Source: Streptomyces sp. CB02261
GTDB taxonomy: Bacteria > Actinomycetota > Actinomycetes > Streptomycetales > Streptomycetaceae
Assembly (NCBI RefSeq): GCF_001905665.1
Contig: NZ_LIVX01000007.1
Span: 248,001 to 312,000, forward strand
Direction: 5' to 3'
DNA: 64,000 nucleotides
Shown here: positions 1 to 8,289 of the stretch, in pieces
How the letters are laid out: each line of letters begins with the position of its first letter
How positions within the stretch are numbered: position 1 is the first letter of the stretch
Made by a program: the position numbers and the translations under genes
The notes under the pieces: generated by a model
Database searches by the model: none
The model's input: the letters and a program-made list of their open reading frames with translations, nothing else
Told to the model about the DNA's origin: nothing

Positions 1-797
1 TCCTCACCGCCGACGCCCCCGAGTTCGCCGACTACCTGGTCGTCCCGAAGGTCGACGCCCTCCAGGCCGCGTACGAAGCTGTCTCCCCGGCCGCCGTGCT
101 CGTCCCGTCCTCCGCCGAGGGCAAGGAGATCGCGGCCCGCCTCGCGGTCCGCATCGGCTCCGGCATCATCACCGACGCCGTGGACCTGGAGGCCGGTGAC
201 GAGGGCCCGGTCGCGACGCAGTCCGCGTTCGCCGCCTCCTTCACCACCAAGTCCCGTGTCTCCAAGGGCACCCCGGTCATCACGGTCAAGCCGAACTCGG
301 CCCCTGTGGAGGCCGCCCCGGCCGCCGGCACCGTCGAGGCCCTCACGGTCTCCTTCGGCGCGCTGGCCACCGGCACCAAGGTGACCGGCCGTACCCCGCG
401 CGAGTCGACCGGCCGCCCCGAGCTGACCGAGGCCGCGATCGTGGTCTCCGGTGGCCGCGGTGTCAACGGCGCCGAGAACTTCGCGATCATCGAGGCGCTC
501 GCCGACTCCCTCGGCGCGGCCGTCGGCGCCTCCCGCGCCGCCGTCGACGCCGGCTGGTACCCGCACTCCAACCAGGTCGGCCAGACCGGCAAGTCGGTCT
601 CGCCGCAGCTGTACATCGCCTCCGGCATCTCCGGCGCGATTCAGCACCGCGCGGGCATGCAGACCTCGAAGACGATCGTCGCGATCAACAAGGACGCCGA
701 GGCGCCGATCTTCGACCTCGTCGACTACGGCGTGGTCGGCGACCTCTTCGACGTCGTCCCGCAGCTGACCGAAGAGGTCAAGACCCGCAAGGGCTGA
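1..797 (+). CDS. etfA: Electron transfer flavoprotein alpha subunit (5' end outside window)
   Basis: EtfA pairs with EtfB to form the FAD-carrying shuttle that takes electrons from acyl-CoA dehydrogenases and passes them to the membrane quinone pool via ETF:quinone oxidoreductase. The frame is open from base 3, so the gene begins before the window, normally after etfB. About 264 residues are visible, including the C-terminal FAD-binding half. The motifs GGRGVNGAENF, SNQVGQTGKSVSP, GISGAIQH and INKDAEAPIFD are the family's flavin-contact segments. The stop TGA is at 795-797 and is followed by a strong hairpin, so etfA looks like the last gene of its transcript. Recognition is near certain from these motifs; only the N terminus is missing. 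Confidence 0.96.
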   Translation, partial: LTADAPEFADYLVVPKVDALQAAYEAVSPAAVLVPSSAEGKEIAARLAVRIGSGIITDAVDLEAGDEGPVATQSAFAASFTTKSRVSKGTPVITVKPNSAPVEAAPAAGTVEALTVSFGALATGTKVTGRTPRESTGRPELTEAAIVVSGGRGVNGAENFAIIEALADSLGAAVGASRAAVDAGWYPHSNQVGQTGKSVSPQLYIASGISGAIQHRAGMQTSKTIVAINKDAEAPIFDLVDYGVVGDLFDVVPQLTEEVKTRKG

Positions 798-815
798 CCT
801 GCGGTTCTCTCGCGG

Positions 816-853
816 CCGGGGCCGCACGGTGATCTCTCACCGTGCGGCCCCGG
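816..853. terminator. Strong hairpin terminator after etfA
   Basis: A perfect 17-bp stem (816-832 pairing with 837-853) closes a 4-base loop (tctc). It lies 18 bp after the etfA stop and upstream of the next gene's promoter region. There is no long T-run, which is normal for actinobacterial terminators. Confidence 0.85.
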
Positions 854-949
854 GTCGTTTCGGACAACCATTGACTCAGGTCCCGACAGGCTACTAACTT
901 CGCCATACGGATTGTTGATTCCGTGCAGCGGAAAACAGGAGGATGTGGG

Positions 950-2239
950 ATGGGTCAGCAGGAGAAGGTGTCGACGAGCCTCGCGGGCGCGGTCAGCGAG
1001 GGCATCAGCGCCTCCCTCGCCGCGGTGGACGCCGAGCTGGACCGCCGCTACCCGGGGGACCCCGGCACCCGCCAGCCCGTCCACACCGTCTACGTCCCCG
1101 GGAACGTCTTCGACGCCGGCACCATCCGCTCCTGGGGCGACCGGGCCCTCGCCGCCCTCGACGAGCACGCGCCCGACGCCGCCTCGTTCGCCGCCGTCCT
1201 GGGCCTGTCCGAGGATCTCGCCGAGGACGTCTACGGCCGCGTCCGCGCCAAGCTGGAGCGCGAGCCGATCGAGGACCTCCGGGTCGACTTCGAGGACGGA
1301 TACGCCGGAAAGGACGAGGACGCCGACGCCGCCCGCGCCGCCCGGCTCATCTCGGAGGCGTACCGGAACGGCACCGCCGCCCCGTACATGGGCATCCGGA
1401 TGAAGTGCATGGAGGCCGCCGTACGCGACCGGGGCATCCGCACCACCGACGTCTTCCTCACCGGCCTCCTGGAGAACGGCGGCCTCCCCGACGGCCTCGT
1501 CCTCACCCTCCCCAAGGTCACCTACCCCGAGCAGGTCACCGCCTTCGTCCGGCTCCTGGAGGCCTTCGAGAAGGCCCACGGCCTCGACGCCGGCCGCCTC
1601 GGCTTCGAGATCCAGATCGAGACCAGCCAGTCCATCCTCGCCACCGACGGCACCGCCGCCGTCGCCCGGATGATCGGCGCCGCCGAGGGCCGCGCCACCG
1701 GCCTCCACTACGGCACCTTCGACTACAGCGCCTGCCTCGGCGTCTCCGCCGCCTACCAGGCGAGCGACCACCCGGCCGCCGACCACGCCAAGGCGATCAT
1801 GCAGGTCGCCGCCGCGGGCACCGGCGTACGCGTCTCCGACGGCTCCACCAACGTCCTCCCGGTCGGCTCGAAGGAACACGTCCACGAGGCCTGGCGCCTC
1901 CACTACGGCCTCACCCGCCGGGCCCTCGCCCGCGCCTACTACCAGGGCTGGGACATGCACCCGGGCCACATCCCCACCCGGTACGCCGCCGTCTTCGCCT
2001 TCTACCGCGAGGGCTTCGAGGCCGCCGCCAAGCGCCTCTCCGCCTACGCCAACCACGCCGGCGGCGACGTCATGGACGAGCCCGCCACCGCCAAGGCCCT
2101 CAGCTCCTACCTGCTGCGCGGCATCGACTGCGGCGCCCTCGACACCGCCGAGGTCGACGCCCTCACCGGCATGGACCGCGCCGCGCTCGACCGCTTCGCC
2201 GCCCCGCGCCGAGGCGACCTCACCGCCTCCGCGGAGTAA
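950..2239 (+). CDS. HpcH/HpaI aldolase / citrate-lyase-beta-like family protein (DUF6986 type)
   Basis: A 429-residue TIM-barrel-type protein resembling the citrate lyase beta / HpcH-HpaI aldolase superfamily, probably acting on a CoA-thioester or 2-oxo acid substrate; the exact reaction is not known to me. Supporting motifs are DFEDGY near residue 100, an acidic metal-site-like segment FEIQIET near 222, and LHYGTFDYSACLG, with WDMHPGHIPTRYAAV near the C terminus as in malyl-CoA-lyase-like proteins. The start was set at ATG 950 because AGGAGG sits at 937-942; an upstream in-frame GTG at 923 has no such site. The gene is monocistronic between the etfA terminator and a convergent LacI gene. Confidence 0.75.
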   Translation: MGQQEKVSTSLAGAVSEGISASLAAVDAELDRRYPGDPGTRQPVHTVYVPGNVFDAGTIRSWGDRALAALDEHAPDAASFAAVLGLSEDLAEDVYGRVRAKLEREPIEDLRVDFEDGYAGKDEDADAARAARLISEAYRNGTAAPYMGIRMKCMEAAVRDRGIRTTDVFLTGLLENGGLPDGLVLTLPKVTYPEQVTAFVRLLEAFEKAHGLDAGRLGFEIQIETSQSILATDGTAAVARMIGAAEGRATGLHYGTFDYSACLGVSAAYQASDHPAADHAKAIMQVAAAGTGVRVSDGSTNVLPVGSKEHVHEAWRLHYGLTRRALARAYYQGWDMHPGHIPTRYAAVFAFYREGFEAAAKRLSAYANHAGGDVMDEPATAKALSSYLLRGIDCGALDTAEVDALTGMDRAALDRFAAPRRGDLTASAE

Positions 2240-2241
2240 CC

Positions 2242-2298
2242 GGAAGGCCGGGGTCCGGACGGCCGGGAGGAGGAAGGCCGGGGTCCGGACGGCCGGGG
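2242..2298. repeat. 30-bp tandem repeat, two copies, at a gene 3' end
   Basis: Two nearly exact copies with a 30-bp period begin 3 bp after the stop codon of the upstream gene. Each contains GGCCGGGGTCCGGACGGCC, rich in CCGG/GGCC inverted elements. The array lies between convergent genes and may act in termination; that role is inference. Confidence 0.7.
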
Positions 2299-2353
2299 CG
2301 AGCAGGAGCCGGGACGGACGGGGGTCACGGACCGGTCGACCGCCCCGGGGATC

Positions 2354-3391
2354 TCAGTCGGTCGGCGGTGGCGCGATCTCGCCCGACCCACGGGCGAGGA
2401 GCGTCGTGCCGAGCACCACCCGCTGCGGCGCCTCGTCGGCCCCGTCGAGGCGCCGGAACAGGCGCTCCGCCGCCGTCCGGCCGAGCGCGGCCGGGTCCTG
2501 CGCGACGACCGTGACACCCAGGAGATCGGCCAGCTCGATGTCGTCGAAGCCGACCAGGGCGACCGGCCGCGGGTGCCCCGCCAGGGCCCGGACCACGGTG
2601 ACCGTGACCCGGTTGTTCCCCGCGAACAGCGCCGTCACCGGCTCCGGCCCCGAGAGGAGCTCCCGTACGGCGGCGCTCACCCGCTCGGGGTCCGTGGAGC
2701 CGGGCGCGACCCAGGCGTCCCGGACCGGCAGACCCGCGTCCTCCATGGCCGCGCGGTAGCCGCGCAGCCGCTCGGACGACGTGTGGATGCGCGGCCGGTC
2801 GCCGATGAAGCCGATGCGGCGGTGCCCGTGGGCGATCAGATGGGCCACCCCGTCCCGGGCCCCGCCGTAGCTGTCCGAGAGGACGGCGTCGGCCTCGATC
2901 AGCCCCGCCGGGCGGTCCACGAAGACCGTGGCGACACCCGCCCTCATCTCCGGCTCCAGGTACCGGTGGTCGTCACCCGCGGGGACGACGATCAGACCGT
3001 CGACCCGGCGTGCGCACAGGGCGAGCGCCAACTCCTGTTCCCGGCCCGGGTCCTCGGCACTGGAACCGTTGATGAGCAGGGCGCCGTGCGCCCGCGCGAC
3101 CTCCTCGACGGCCCGGCTGAGCGGCCCGTAGAACGGGTCGGCGAGATCCTCGAGGACGAGGCCGACGGTCGCGGTCCTGCCCTTGCGCAGCACGCGCGCG
3201 CTGTCGTTGCGCCGGAAGCCGAGGACCTCGATCGCCTCCTGGACCCGGCGCTCGGTGTCCGGGGTGACGCCCGGCTCGCCGTTCACCACCCGGGACACCG
3301 TCTTCAGGCCGACGCCCGCGCGTGCGGCGACGTCCTTCATCGTGGGCCGGTTGCCGTAGCGGTGCTCGGGGCGGCGGGCGATGTCGGCCAC
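2354..3391 (-). CDS. LacI-family transcriptional repressor
   Basis: A 345-residue DNA-binding regulator. The N-terminal helix-turn-helix (MKDVAARAGVGLKTVSRVVN, about residues 18-37) and hinge helix are followed by a periplasmic-binding-protein-like ligand domain typical of sugar-responsive repressors. The start was set at GTG 3391 because GGAGGAA lies 9 bp upstream (3401-3407); ATG 3340 is an alternative 17 residues later. The gene is divergent from a ROK-family sugar kinase, and the shared 135-bp gap contains a perfect GACAACGTTGTC palindrome, the usual kind of LacI-family operator. The likely job is autoregulation and control of the kinase in response to a sugar or sugar phosphate; the ligand is unknown. 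Confidence 0.9.
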   Translation of the reverse strand: MADIARRPEHRYGNRPTMKDVAARAGVGLKTVSRVVNGEPGVTPDTERRVQEAIEVLGFRRNDSARVLRKGRTATVGLVLEDLADPFYGPLSRAVEEVARAHGALLINGSSAEDPGREQELALALCARRVDGLIVVPAGDDHRYLEPEMRAGVATVFVDRPAGLIEADAVLSDSYGGARDGVAHLIAHGHRRIGFIGDRPRIHTSSERLRGYRAAMEDAGLPVRDAWVAPGSTDPERVSAAVRELLSGPEPVTALFAGNNRVTVTVVRALAGHPRPVALVGFDDIELADLLGVTVVAQDPAALGRTAAERLFRRLDGADEAPQRVVLGTTLLARGSGEIAPPPTD

Positions 3392-3452
3392 GGTGTGCGG
3401 TTCCTCCGTCGAAGATCGGTGCGGTGTCCCTCTGGGGGAAGCATAGGCCCTG

Positions 3453-3464
3453 GACAACGTTGTC
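3453..3464. promoter_or_regulatory. Putative LacI-type operator between divergent lacI and ROK kinase
   Basis: A perfect 12-bp palindrome, GACAACGTTGTC, with the central CG typical of LacI-family operators. It sits 61 bp upstream of the repressor start and 62 bp upstream of the kinase start, placed to control both. Binding by the adjacent repressor is inferred. Confidence 0.65.
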
Positions 3465-3526
3465 ATGGCGCGGGAGACTGTATGGACCACCGTTCCGCCC
3501 GCGCCGCCGACTGGAGACCCCGCACC

Positions 3527-4507
3527 ATGCTGACCGATCCCGCCACCGGCCCCGCAGACGGTCTCGTCGCCGCCCTCGACATCGGCGGAACCAAGATCGC
3601 CGGGGCCCTGGTCGACGGTGAGGGCGGCATCCGCGTCCGCTCCCAGCGGCCGACGCCCGCGCGTGAGGACGGCGAGACGGTGATGGGCGCGGTCGAGGAC
3701 GTGCTCGCCGACCTGGCGGCCTCGCCGCTGTGGGAGGCCGCCGGGTCCGTCGGCATCGGCAGCGCCGGCCCCGTCGACGCGTACCGGGGCACCGTGAGCC
3801 CGGTCAACGTGCCCGGCTGGCGAGACTTCCCGCTCGTCGAGCGGGTCCACCGGGCGGCGGGCGGACGTCGGCCGGTCACCCTGGTCGGCGACGGCGTCGC
3901 CATGACGGCGGCCGAGCACTGGCTCGGCGCCGCCCGGGGCCACGACAACGCCCTGTGCCTCGTGGTCTCCACGGGCGTCGGCGGCGGTCTGATCCTGGGC
4001 GGCCGGGTTCACCCCGGCCCCACCGGCAACGCCGGTCACATCGGCCACATGGTGGTGGACATGGACGGCGAGCCGTGCGCCTGCGGCGGGCGCGGCTGCG
4101 TCGAGCGGATCGCCAGCGGCCCGCACCTGGCCCGCCGCGCCCTGGAGAACGGCTGGCGGCCAGGGCCCGACGGAGACGTCTCCGCCGCCGCCGTGGCCGC
4201 CGCCGCGCGGGAGGGGGACCCGGTGGCCGTCGCTTCGTACGAGCGGGCGGCCCAGGCGCTCGCGGCGGGCATCGCGGCGACGGCGACCCTCGTCGAGATC
4301 GACATCGCCGTGGTCGGCGGCGGGGTCGCGGGCGCAGGCGAGGTCCTCTTCGCCCCGCTCCGCCGCAGCCTCGCCTCGTACGCCACGCTCTCCTTCGTCC
4401 GGAACCTGCGCGTCGTCCCCGCGCTCACGGGCACCGACGCGGGCCTGCTGGGCGCGGCGGCGGCAGCGAGCGCCGGGGGAGGGGCGGGGGTCGGGACGGG
4501 GAGCTGA
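3527..4507 (+). CDS. ROK-family sugar kinase (glucokinase-like)
   Basis: A 326-residue cytoplasmic ATP-dependent sugar kinase of the ROK family, expected to phosphorylate a hexose or amino sugar. Visible are the phosphate-binding ALDIGGTKIAGALVD near residue 15, the STGVGGGLILGG segment, the active-site region NAGHIGH, and the ROK zinc motif CACGGRGCVE. The length fits glucokinase/NagK-type members. The start is ATG 3527 with GGAG about 10 bp upstream; ATG 3482 in the same frame is less likely. It is divergent from the LacI regulator. Substrate cannot be assigned from sequence. The 3' end runs into a Gly/Ala-rich tail. Confidence 0.85.
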   Translation: MLTDPATGPADGLVAALDIGGTKIAGALVDGEGGIRVRSQRPTPAREDGETVMGAVEDVLADLAASPLWEAAGSVGIGSAGPVDAYRGTVSPVNVPGWRDFPLVERVHRAAGGRRPVTLVGDGVAMTAAEHWLGAARGHDNALCLVVSTGVGGGLILGGRVHPGPTGNAGHIGHMVVDMDGEPCACGGRGCVERIASGPHLARRALENGWRPGPDGDVSAAAVAAAAREGDPVAVASYERAAQALAAGIAATATLVEIDIAVVGGGVAGAGEVLFAPLRRSLASYATLSFVRNLRVVPALTGTDAGLLGAAAAASAGGGAGVGTGS

Positions 4508-4593
4508 ACAGGCCGGGGCCCTGGGGAACCCGAGGGGCCGAGGTCATCGAGGAAGCGACGGCGCCGAGCGGCCCGGCACCTGCTGAGGCGCCG

Positions 4594-4779
4594 TCACTCC
4601 CTCCGTACGCGCTCCGCCGCAGCCCGCTGCTCCACGATCACCAGGAACGTGTCGGACTCCAGGTCCATCACGACCCGGGCCGGCACCCCTTCGTCGCGCC
4701 GCGCGCCGGCGAACTCCTCCGCCGGCAGGCTGCCCCGCGGGCCGCCGGCCGGAAACCGTTCGAGAACCATACGACTCAT
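4594..4779 (-). CDS. Small conserved-looking hypothetical protein (61 aa)
   Basis: A 61-residue acidic protein beginning MSRMVLERFPAGGPRGS, with strong G/C third-position bias in this frame. GAGGGGG lies at Shine-Dalgarno distance upstream of the ATG, which supports real coding. No membrane segment, signal peptide or known motif is visible; the segment PARVVMDLESDTFLVIV suggests a small beta-alpha fold. It lies in the gap between the ROK kinase and the P-loop/Nudix gene, transcribed opposite to both. Function is unknown. Confidence 0.6.
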   Translation of the reverse strand: MSRMVLERFPAGGPRGSLPAEEFAGARRDEGVPARVVMDLESDTFLVIVEQRAAAERVRRE

Positions 4780-4916
4780 CTGCGCACCCCCTCGTGCTTG
4801 CCGTTCTCAACGACGGCCGCGCGGAAGTGTCACGCACATGCCGAGACCCGCGATCGCGGGTTTCCGTGGCAGGGTGTTGCGGGCAAGCCACTGGGGGCTA
4901 CCGAAGAGGGGGAATC

Positions 4917-5951
4917 GTGATCGTCTGGATCAACGGTGCGTTCGGCGCGGGAAAGTCCAGCACCGCGCGCGAGCTGGTCGAGCTGATCCCGAACAGCACG
5001 CTGTACGACCCCGAGCTCACCGGCGGGGGACTGCGCCGGCTCCTCCCGGCCAAGCGGCTCGCCGAGGTCGAGGACTACCAGGACCTGCCGATCTGGCGCC
5101 GGCTCGTCGTCGACACCGCCGCCGCCCTCCTCGCCGAGCTGGGAGGCGTCCTCGTGGTCCCCATGACCCTGCTCCGGCAGGAGTACCGGGACGAGATCTT
5201 CGGAGGACTCGCCGCCCGCCGGATCGAGGTGCGCCACGTCCTGCTCGACCCGGAGGAAACGATCCTGCGGGAGCGGATCGACGGCCGGTCGGAGTACGGC
5301 GACCCCGAGGTCGACGCACGCGTACGCGAGTGGTGTCACACGCACCTCACGCCCTACCGCGCCGCCCGCGACTGGCTCGCCGCGGACGCGTACACCGTCG
5401 ACACCTCGGCGCTCACCGTGGCCGAGGCCGCCCGGTCCGTCGCCGACGCCGTCCGGACCGGTCGCGTCACCTCGTGCGGCATCGTCCAGACCCCCGAACC
5501 GACCGGGGAGACCCTCGCCGCCGGCGTCCTTCTCTTCGACGACCAGGACCGATTCCTCCTGGTCGACCCCACCTACAAGCCCGGCTGGGAGTTCCCCGGC
5601 GGCGTCGTCGAGCCCGGTGAACCCCCGGCCCGCGCCGGGATGCGCGAGGTGGCCGAGGAGATAGGCCTCGAACTCGACGCCGTGCCCCGCCTCCTGCTCG
5701 TCGACTGGGAACGCCCCCAGCCGCCCGGTTACGGAGGTCTGCGCCTCCTCTTCGACGGCGGCAGACTCGGCCCGGAGGAGACCGCGCGCGTCCGCCTCCC
5801 CGGCGCCGAGCTGCGCGGCTGGCGCTTCGTCACCGAGGAGGAGGCCGCCGAACTCCTGCCGCCCGTCCGCTACCGCCGCCTGCGCTGGGCCCTGCGCGCA
5901 CGCGAACGCGGCACGGTGCTCAACCTGGAGGCGGGAGCCCCGGTGGGCTGA
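4917..5951 (+). CDS. P-loop kinase-like / Nudix hydrolase fusion protein
   Basis: A 344-residue two-domain protein. Residues 1-180 form a P-loop NTPase with Walker A GAFGAGKSS at the extreme N terminus, resembling small AAA/zeta-toxin-like kinases. Residues about 185-330 form a Nudix domain with a complete box (GGVVEPGEPPARAGM then REVAEEIGL), expected to hydrolyse a nucleoside-diphosphate-linked substrate. The start is GTG 4917 after a GAGGGGG stretch; the Walker motif immediately after this start supports the choice. Kinase and phosphohydrolase in one chain suggest nucleotide or sugar-nucleotide housecleaning, but the substrate is unknown. It is convergent with an MBL-fold gene, with a tandem repeat across the junction. 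Confidence 0.8.
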   Translation: MIVWINGAFGAGKSSTARELVELIPNSTLYDPELTGGGLRRLLPAKRLAEVEDYQDLPIWRRLVVDTAAALLAELGGVLVVPMTLLRQEYRDEIFGGLAARRIEVRHVLLDPEETILRERIDGRSEYGDPEVDARVREWCHTHLTPYRAARDWLAADAYTVDTSALTVAEAARSVADAVRTGRVTSCGIVQTPEPTGETLAAGVLLFDDQDRFLLVDPTYKPGWEFPGGVVEPGEPPARAGMREVAEEIGLELDAVPRLLLVDWERPQPPGYGGLRLLFDGGRLGPEETARVRLPGAELRGWRFVTEEEAAELLPPVRYRRLRWALRARERGTVLNLEAGAPVG

Positions 5952-5954
5952 CCG

Positions 5955-6002
5955 CCGCCCGCCCTGTCCGCCGTCCGCCCTGTCCGGCGCCCGCCCTATC
6001 CG
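5955..6002. repeat. 16-bp tandem repeat, three copies, across a convergent junction
   Basis: Three contiguous 16-bp units (5955-5970, 5971-5986, 5987-6002) with core CGCCCTGTCCG; the third reads CTATCC and contains the stop codon of the convergent metallo-hydrolase gene. The array begins 4 bp after the stop of the Nudix fusion. Confidence 0.7.
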
Positions 6003-6676
6003 GCGGCCGCGGCGAGCCGGGCCGCCGCGTCCTCGGTCACCGGGGCGCCGTGGCCGCAGCACAGCACCGAGGGGGCGAGCTTCGCGAGGCGCCGCATCGA
6101 GTCGAGGGCGAGCGCCCGGTCGACGTGGAACACACCGAAGGTCACGCCCTGGACGGACGCCACCGTGTCCCCGGTGAACAGCACGCCGTGACGCGGGAGA
6201 TGCACGGCCATCGAGCCGGGCGTGTGTCCCGGCGTGTGGACGACCACCGCGCCGTCGCCGAAGCCGAGTTCCTCGCCGTCCTCGACCTCCCGGTCCACCC
6301 GCGTCGGCGGCGCCTCCGGCACCGTCATCCCGTGCGCGAACAGAGGGATCTCCCAGTCCAGGAGGTCCGGTTCCGGCACCGGTGCCTCGCCCCGGACCAC
6401 CGGCGCGTCGAGCCGGTGCGCGAGGACCTCGGCGCCGTGGCGGTCGGCGAGCTCCTGCGCCGAGCCCACGTGGTCCCGGTGGCAGTGGGTCAGCACGATG
6501 CGGCGCAGCCGGTCCGGGTCCAGGCCGGCCGCGCGTATCGCCGTCGCCGTCCCGGCCGCCGTGCCGGCCCAGCCGGCGTCGATCAGAGTCAGCTCCTCCT
6601 CGTCCTGCCACAGGTAGGCCTGTCCGATGGAGAAGTCGAGAAGGTGCAGGCGCGAGGTGATCCGGGTGGGTTCCAT
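5996..6676 (-). CDS. MBL-fold metallo-hydrolase
   Basis: A 226-residue metallo-beta-lactamase-fold hydrolase of the glyoxalase-II-like type, cytoplasmic with no signal peptide. The metal ligands THCHRDHVG (HxHxDH) lie near residue 63, and the later ligands are in HTPGHTPGS, FTGDT and the C-terminal CCGHG. These give a complete dinuclear metal site. Family members hydrolyse thioesters, lactones or phosphoesters; the substrate is not predictable here. The gene is monocistronic and convergent with the P-loop/Nudix gene. Confidence 0.88.
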   Translation of the reverse strand: MEPTRITSRLHLLDFSIGQAYLWQDEEELTLIDAGWAGTAAGTATAIRAAGLDPDRLRRIVLTHCHRDHVGSAQELADRHGAEVLAHRLDAPVVRGEAPVPEPDLLDWEIPLFAHGMTVPEAPPTRVDREVEDGEELGFGDGAVVVHTPGHTPGSMAVHLPRHGVLFTGDTVASVQGVTFGVFHVDRALALDSMRRLAKLAPSVLCCGHGAPVTEDAAARLAAAAG

Positions 6677-6760
6677 ACGGCGAACCTACGCATCCGCGCA
6701 GGTCCGCCGTACGTCTCTACGCTCTCGGCGAGCTTCGCCGAACGCTGAACCGGCTCCCGG

Positions 6761-8125
6761 TCAGGCCTGCTTCGAACGGGCGTAGTAGAGCAGGAAGTGC
6801 GCCTCCGCCACCGAGAGCCGCTCCAGCTCCTCGGGCGAGACGGACTCGTTGGGCGCGTGGATCTGCGCCTCGGGCTCGCTCAGCCCGATCAGCAGGATCT
6901 CCGACTCCGGGTACAGCTCGGCCAGCGTGTTGCACAGCGGGATCGAGCCGCCCATGCCCGCCGTCTGCATCTCCTGACCGGGGTACGCGATCCGCATGGC
7001 CTCGGCCATCGAGGCGTACGCCGGGCTCGACGTGTCCGCCTGGAAGGGCTGGCCCTGGCCCACCTGCTCCAGCGAGACCCGGGCGTTCCACGGCGTGTGC
7101 TTCTCGATGTGGGCGAACAGCAGCTTCGTCGCCTCGGCAGCGTCCTGACCCGGCGGCACCCGAAGGCTGATCTGCGCGCGGGCCGACGCGGGGATCGAGG
7201 GGGTCGCCCCGGCCACCGGGTGGCAGTCCATTCCGACGACGGTGACGGCGGGCCGCGCCCAGATCCGGTCGGCGACCGTACCGGCGCCCGGCAGGTCCAC
7301 GCCCGAGAGGACCTTGGCGTCCTGACGGAAGGCGTCCTCCGGGTACTGCAGACCTTCCCAGTCCTTCTCGCACGGCAGGCCGTCGATGACGGTCGAACCG
7401 TCCGGGCCGCGCAGCGAGTCCAGTACGCGGATCAGCGCGGCCAGCGCGTCCGGCGCGGCGCCGCCGAACTGACCGGAGTGCAGGTTGCCCTCCAGGGTGT
7501 CGATCCGCACCCGGATCATCGTCATCCCGCGCAGGGTCGCCGTCACCGTCGGCAGACCCACCCGGAAGTTGCCCGCGTCGCCGATGACGATCGCGTCGGA
7601 GACGAGGAGCTCGGGGTGCTGCTCGGCGTACCGCTCCAGCCCGCCGGTGCCCTGCTCCTCCGAGCCCTCGACGATCACCTTGACCGTCACGGGGACGCCG
7701 CCGTTCGCCTTCAGGGCGCGCAGCGCGAGCAGGTGCATCACGAAGCCGCCCTTGCAGTCGGCCGTACCGCGCCCGTACCACCGTCCGTCGCGCTCGGTCA
7801 GCTCGAACGGCGGGGAGAGCCAGGCGGACTCGTCCAGCTTCGGCTGCACGTCGTAGTGCGCGTAGAGGAGGACGGTCGGCGCCCCGGCCGGGCCGGGCAG
7901 GATGCCGTACACCGACTGCGAGCCGTCCGGGGTGTCGAGCAGCGCCACGTCCTGGAAGTCCTCGGCGCGCAGGGCGTCCGCAACCCAGTTCGCCGCCGCC
8001 TCGCACTCGCTGCGCGGCGCCACGGCCTCGTCCGCCACCGACTCGAAGGCCACCAGCTCCGTGAGCTCCGCCTTGGCCCGGGGCATCAGGGACCGTACGG
8101 TCTCGGCGATCGGATTCGAGGTCAT
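6761..8125 (-). CDS. M20-family dipeptidase / metallopeptidase
   Basis: A 454-residue cytosolic M20 peptidase (carnosinase/CNDP-like dipeptidase). Motifs are LLYAHYDVQP (metal His and catalytic Asp), WYGRGTADCKGG (bridging Asp), EGSEEQGTGGL (catalytic and metal Glu), followed by the lid/dimerisation domain with LHSGQFGG. It likely cleaves dipeptides or N-acyl amino acids. The start is ATG 8125, with AGGAG 8 bp upstream; longer in-frame starts lack this. The short divergent gap to the next gene holds both promoters. Confidence 0.9.
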   Translation of the reverse strand: MTSNPIAETVRSLMPRAKAELTELVAFESVADEAVAPRSECEAAANWVADALRAEDFQDVALLDTPDGSQSVYGILPGPAGAPTVLLYAHYDVQPKLDESAWLSPPFELTERDGRWYGRGTADCKGGFVMHLLALRALKANGGVPVTVKVIVEGSEEQGTGGLERYAEQHPELLVSDAIVIGDAGNFRVGLPTVTATLRGMTMIRVRIDTLEGNLHSGQFGGAAPDALAALIRVLDSLRGPDGSTVIDGLPCEKDWEGLQYPEDAFRQDAKVLSGVDLPGAGTVADRIWARPAVTVVGMDCHPVAGATPSIPASARAQISLRVPPGQDAAEATKLLFAHIEKHTPWNARVSLEQVGQGQPFQADTSSPAYASMAEAMRIAYPGQEMQTAGMGGSIPLCNTLAELYPESEILLIGLSEPEAQIHAPNESVSPEELERLSVAEAHFLLYYARSKQA

Positions 8126-8289
8126 GGGCACGCTCCTGGTGGGTGCGACGTTACGACGTGGGGACGGCGATCGGCGTATGTCGTGGTACGACGAACGCAC
8201 CGTCGATCCTACGGCGCGAGGCCTCGGTGACCGCGCCGTAGGATGCGTCAGGAGCAGACCACCGGTCGGATCAGGAGCAGAAGCACATC

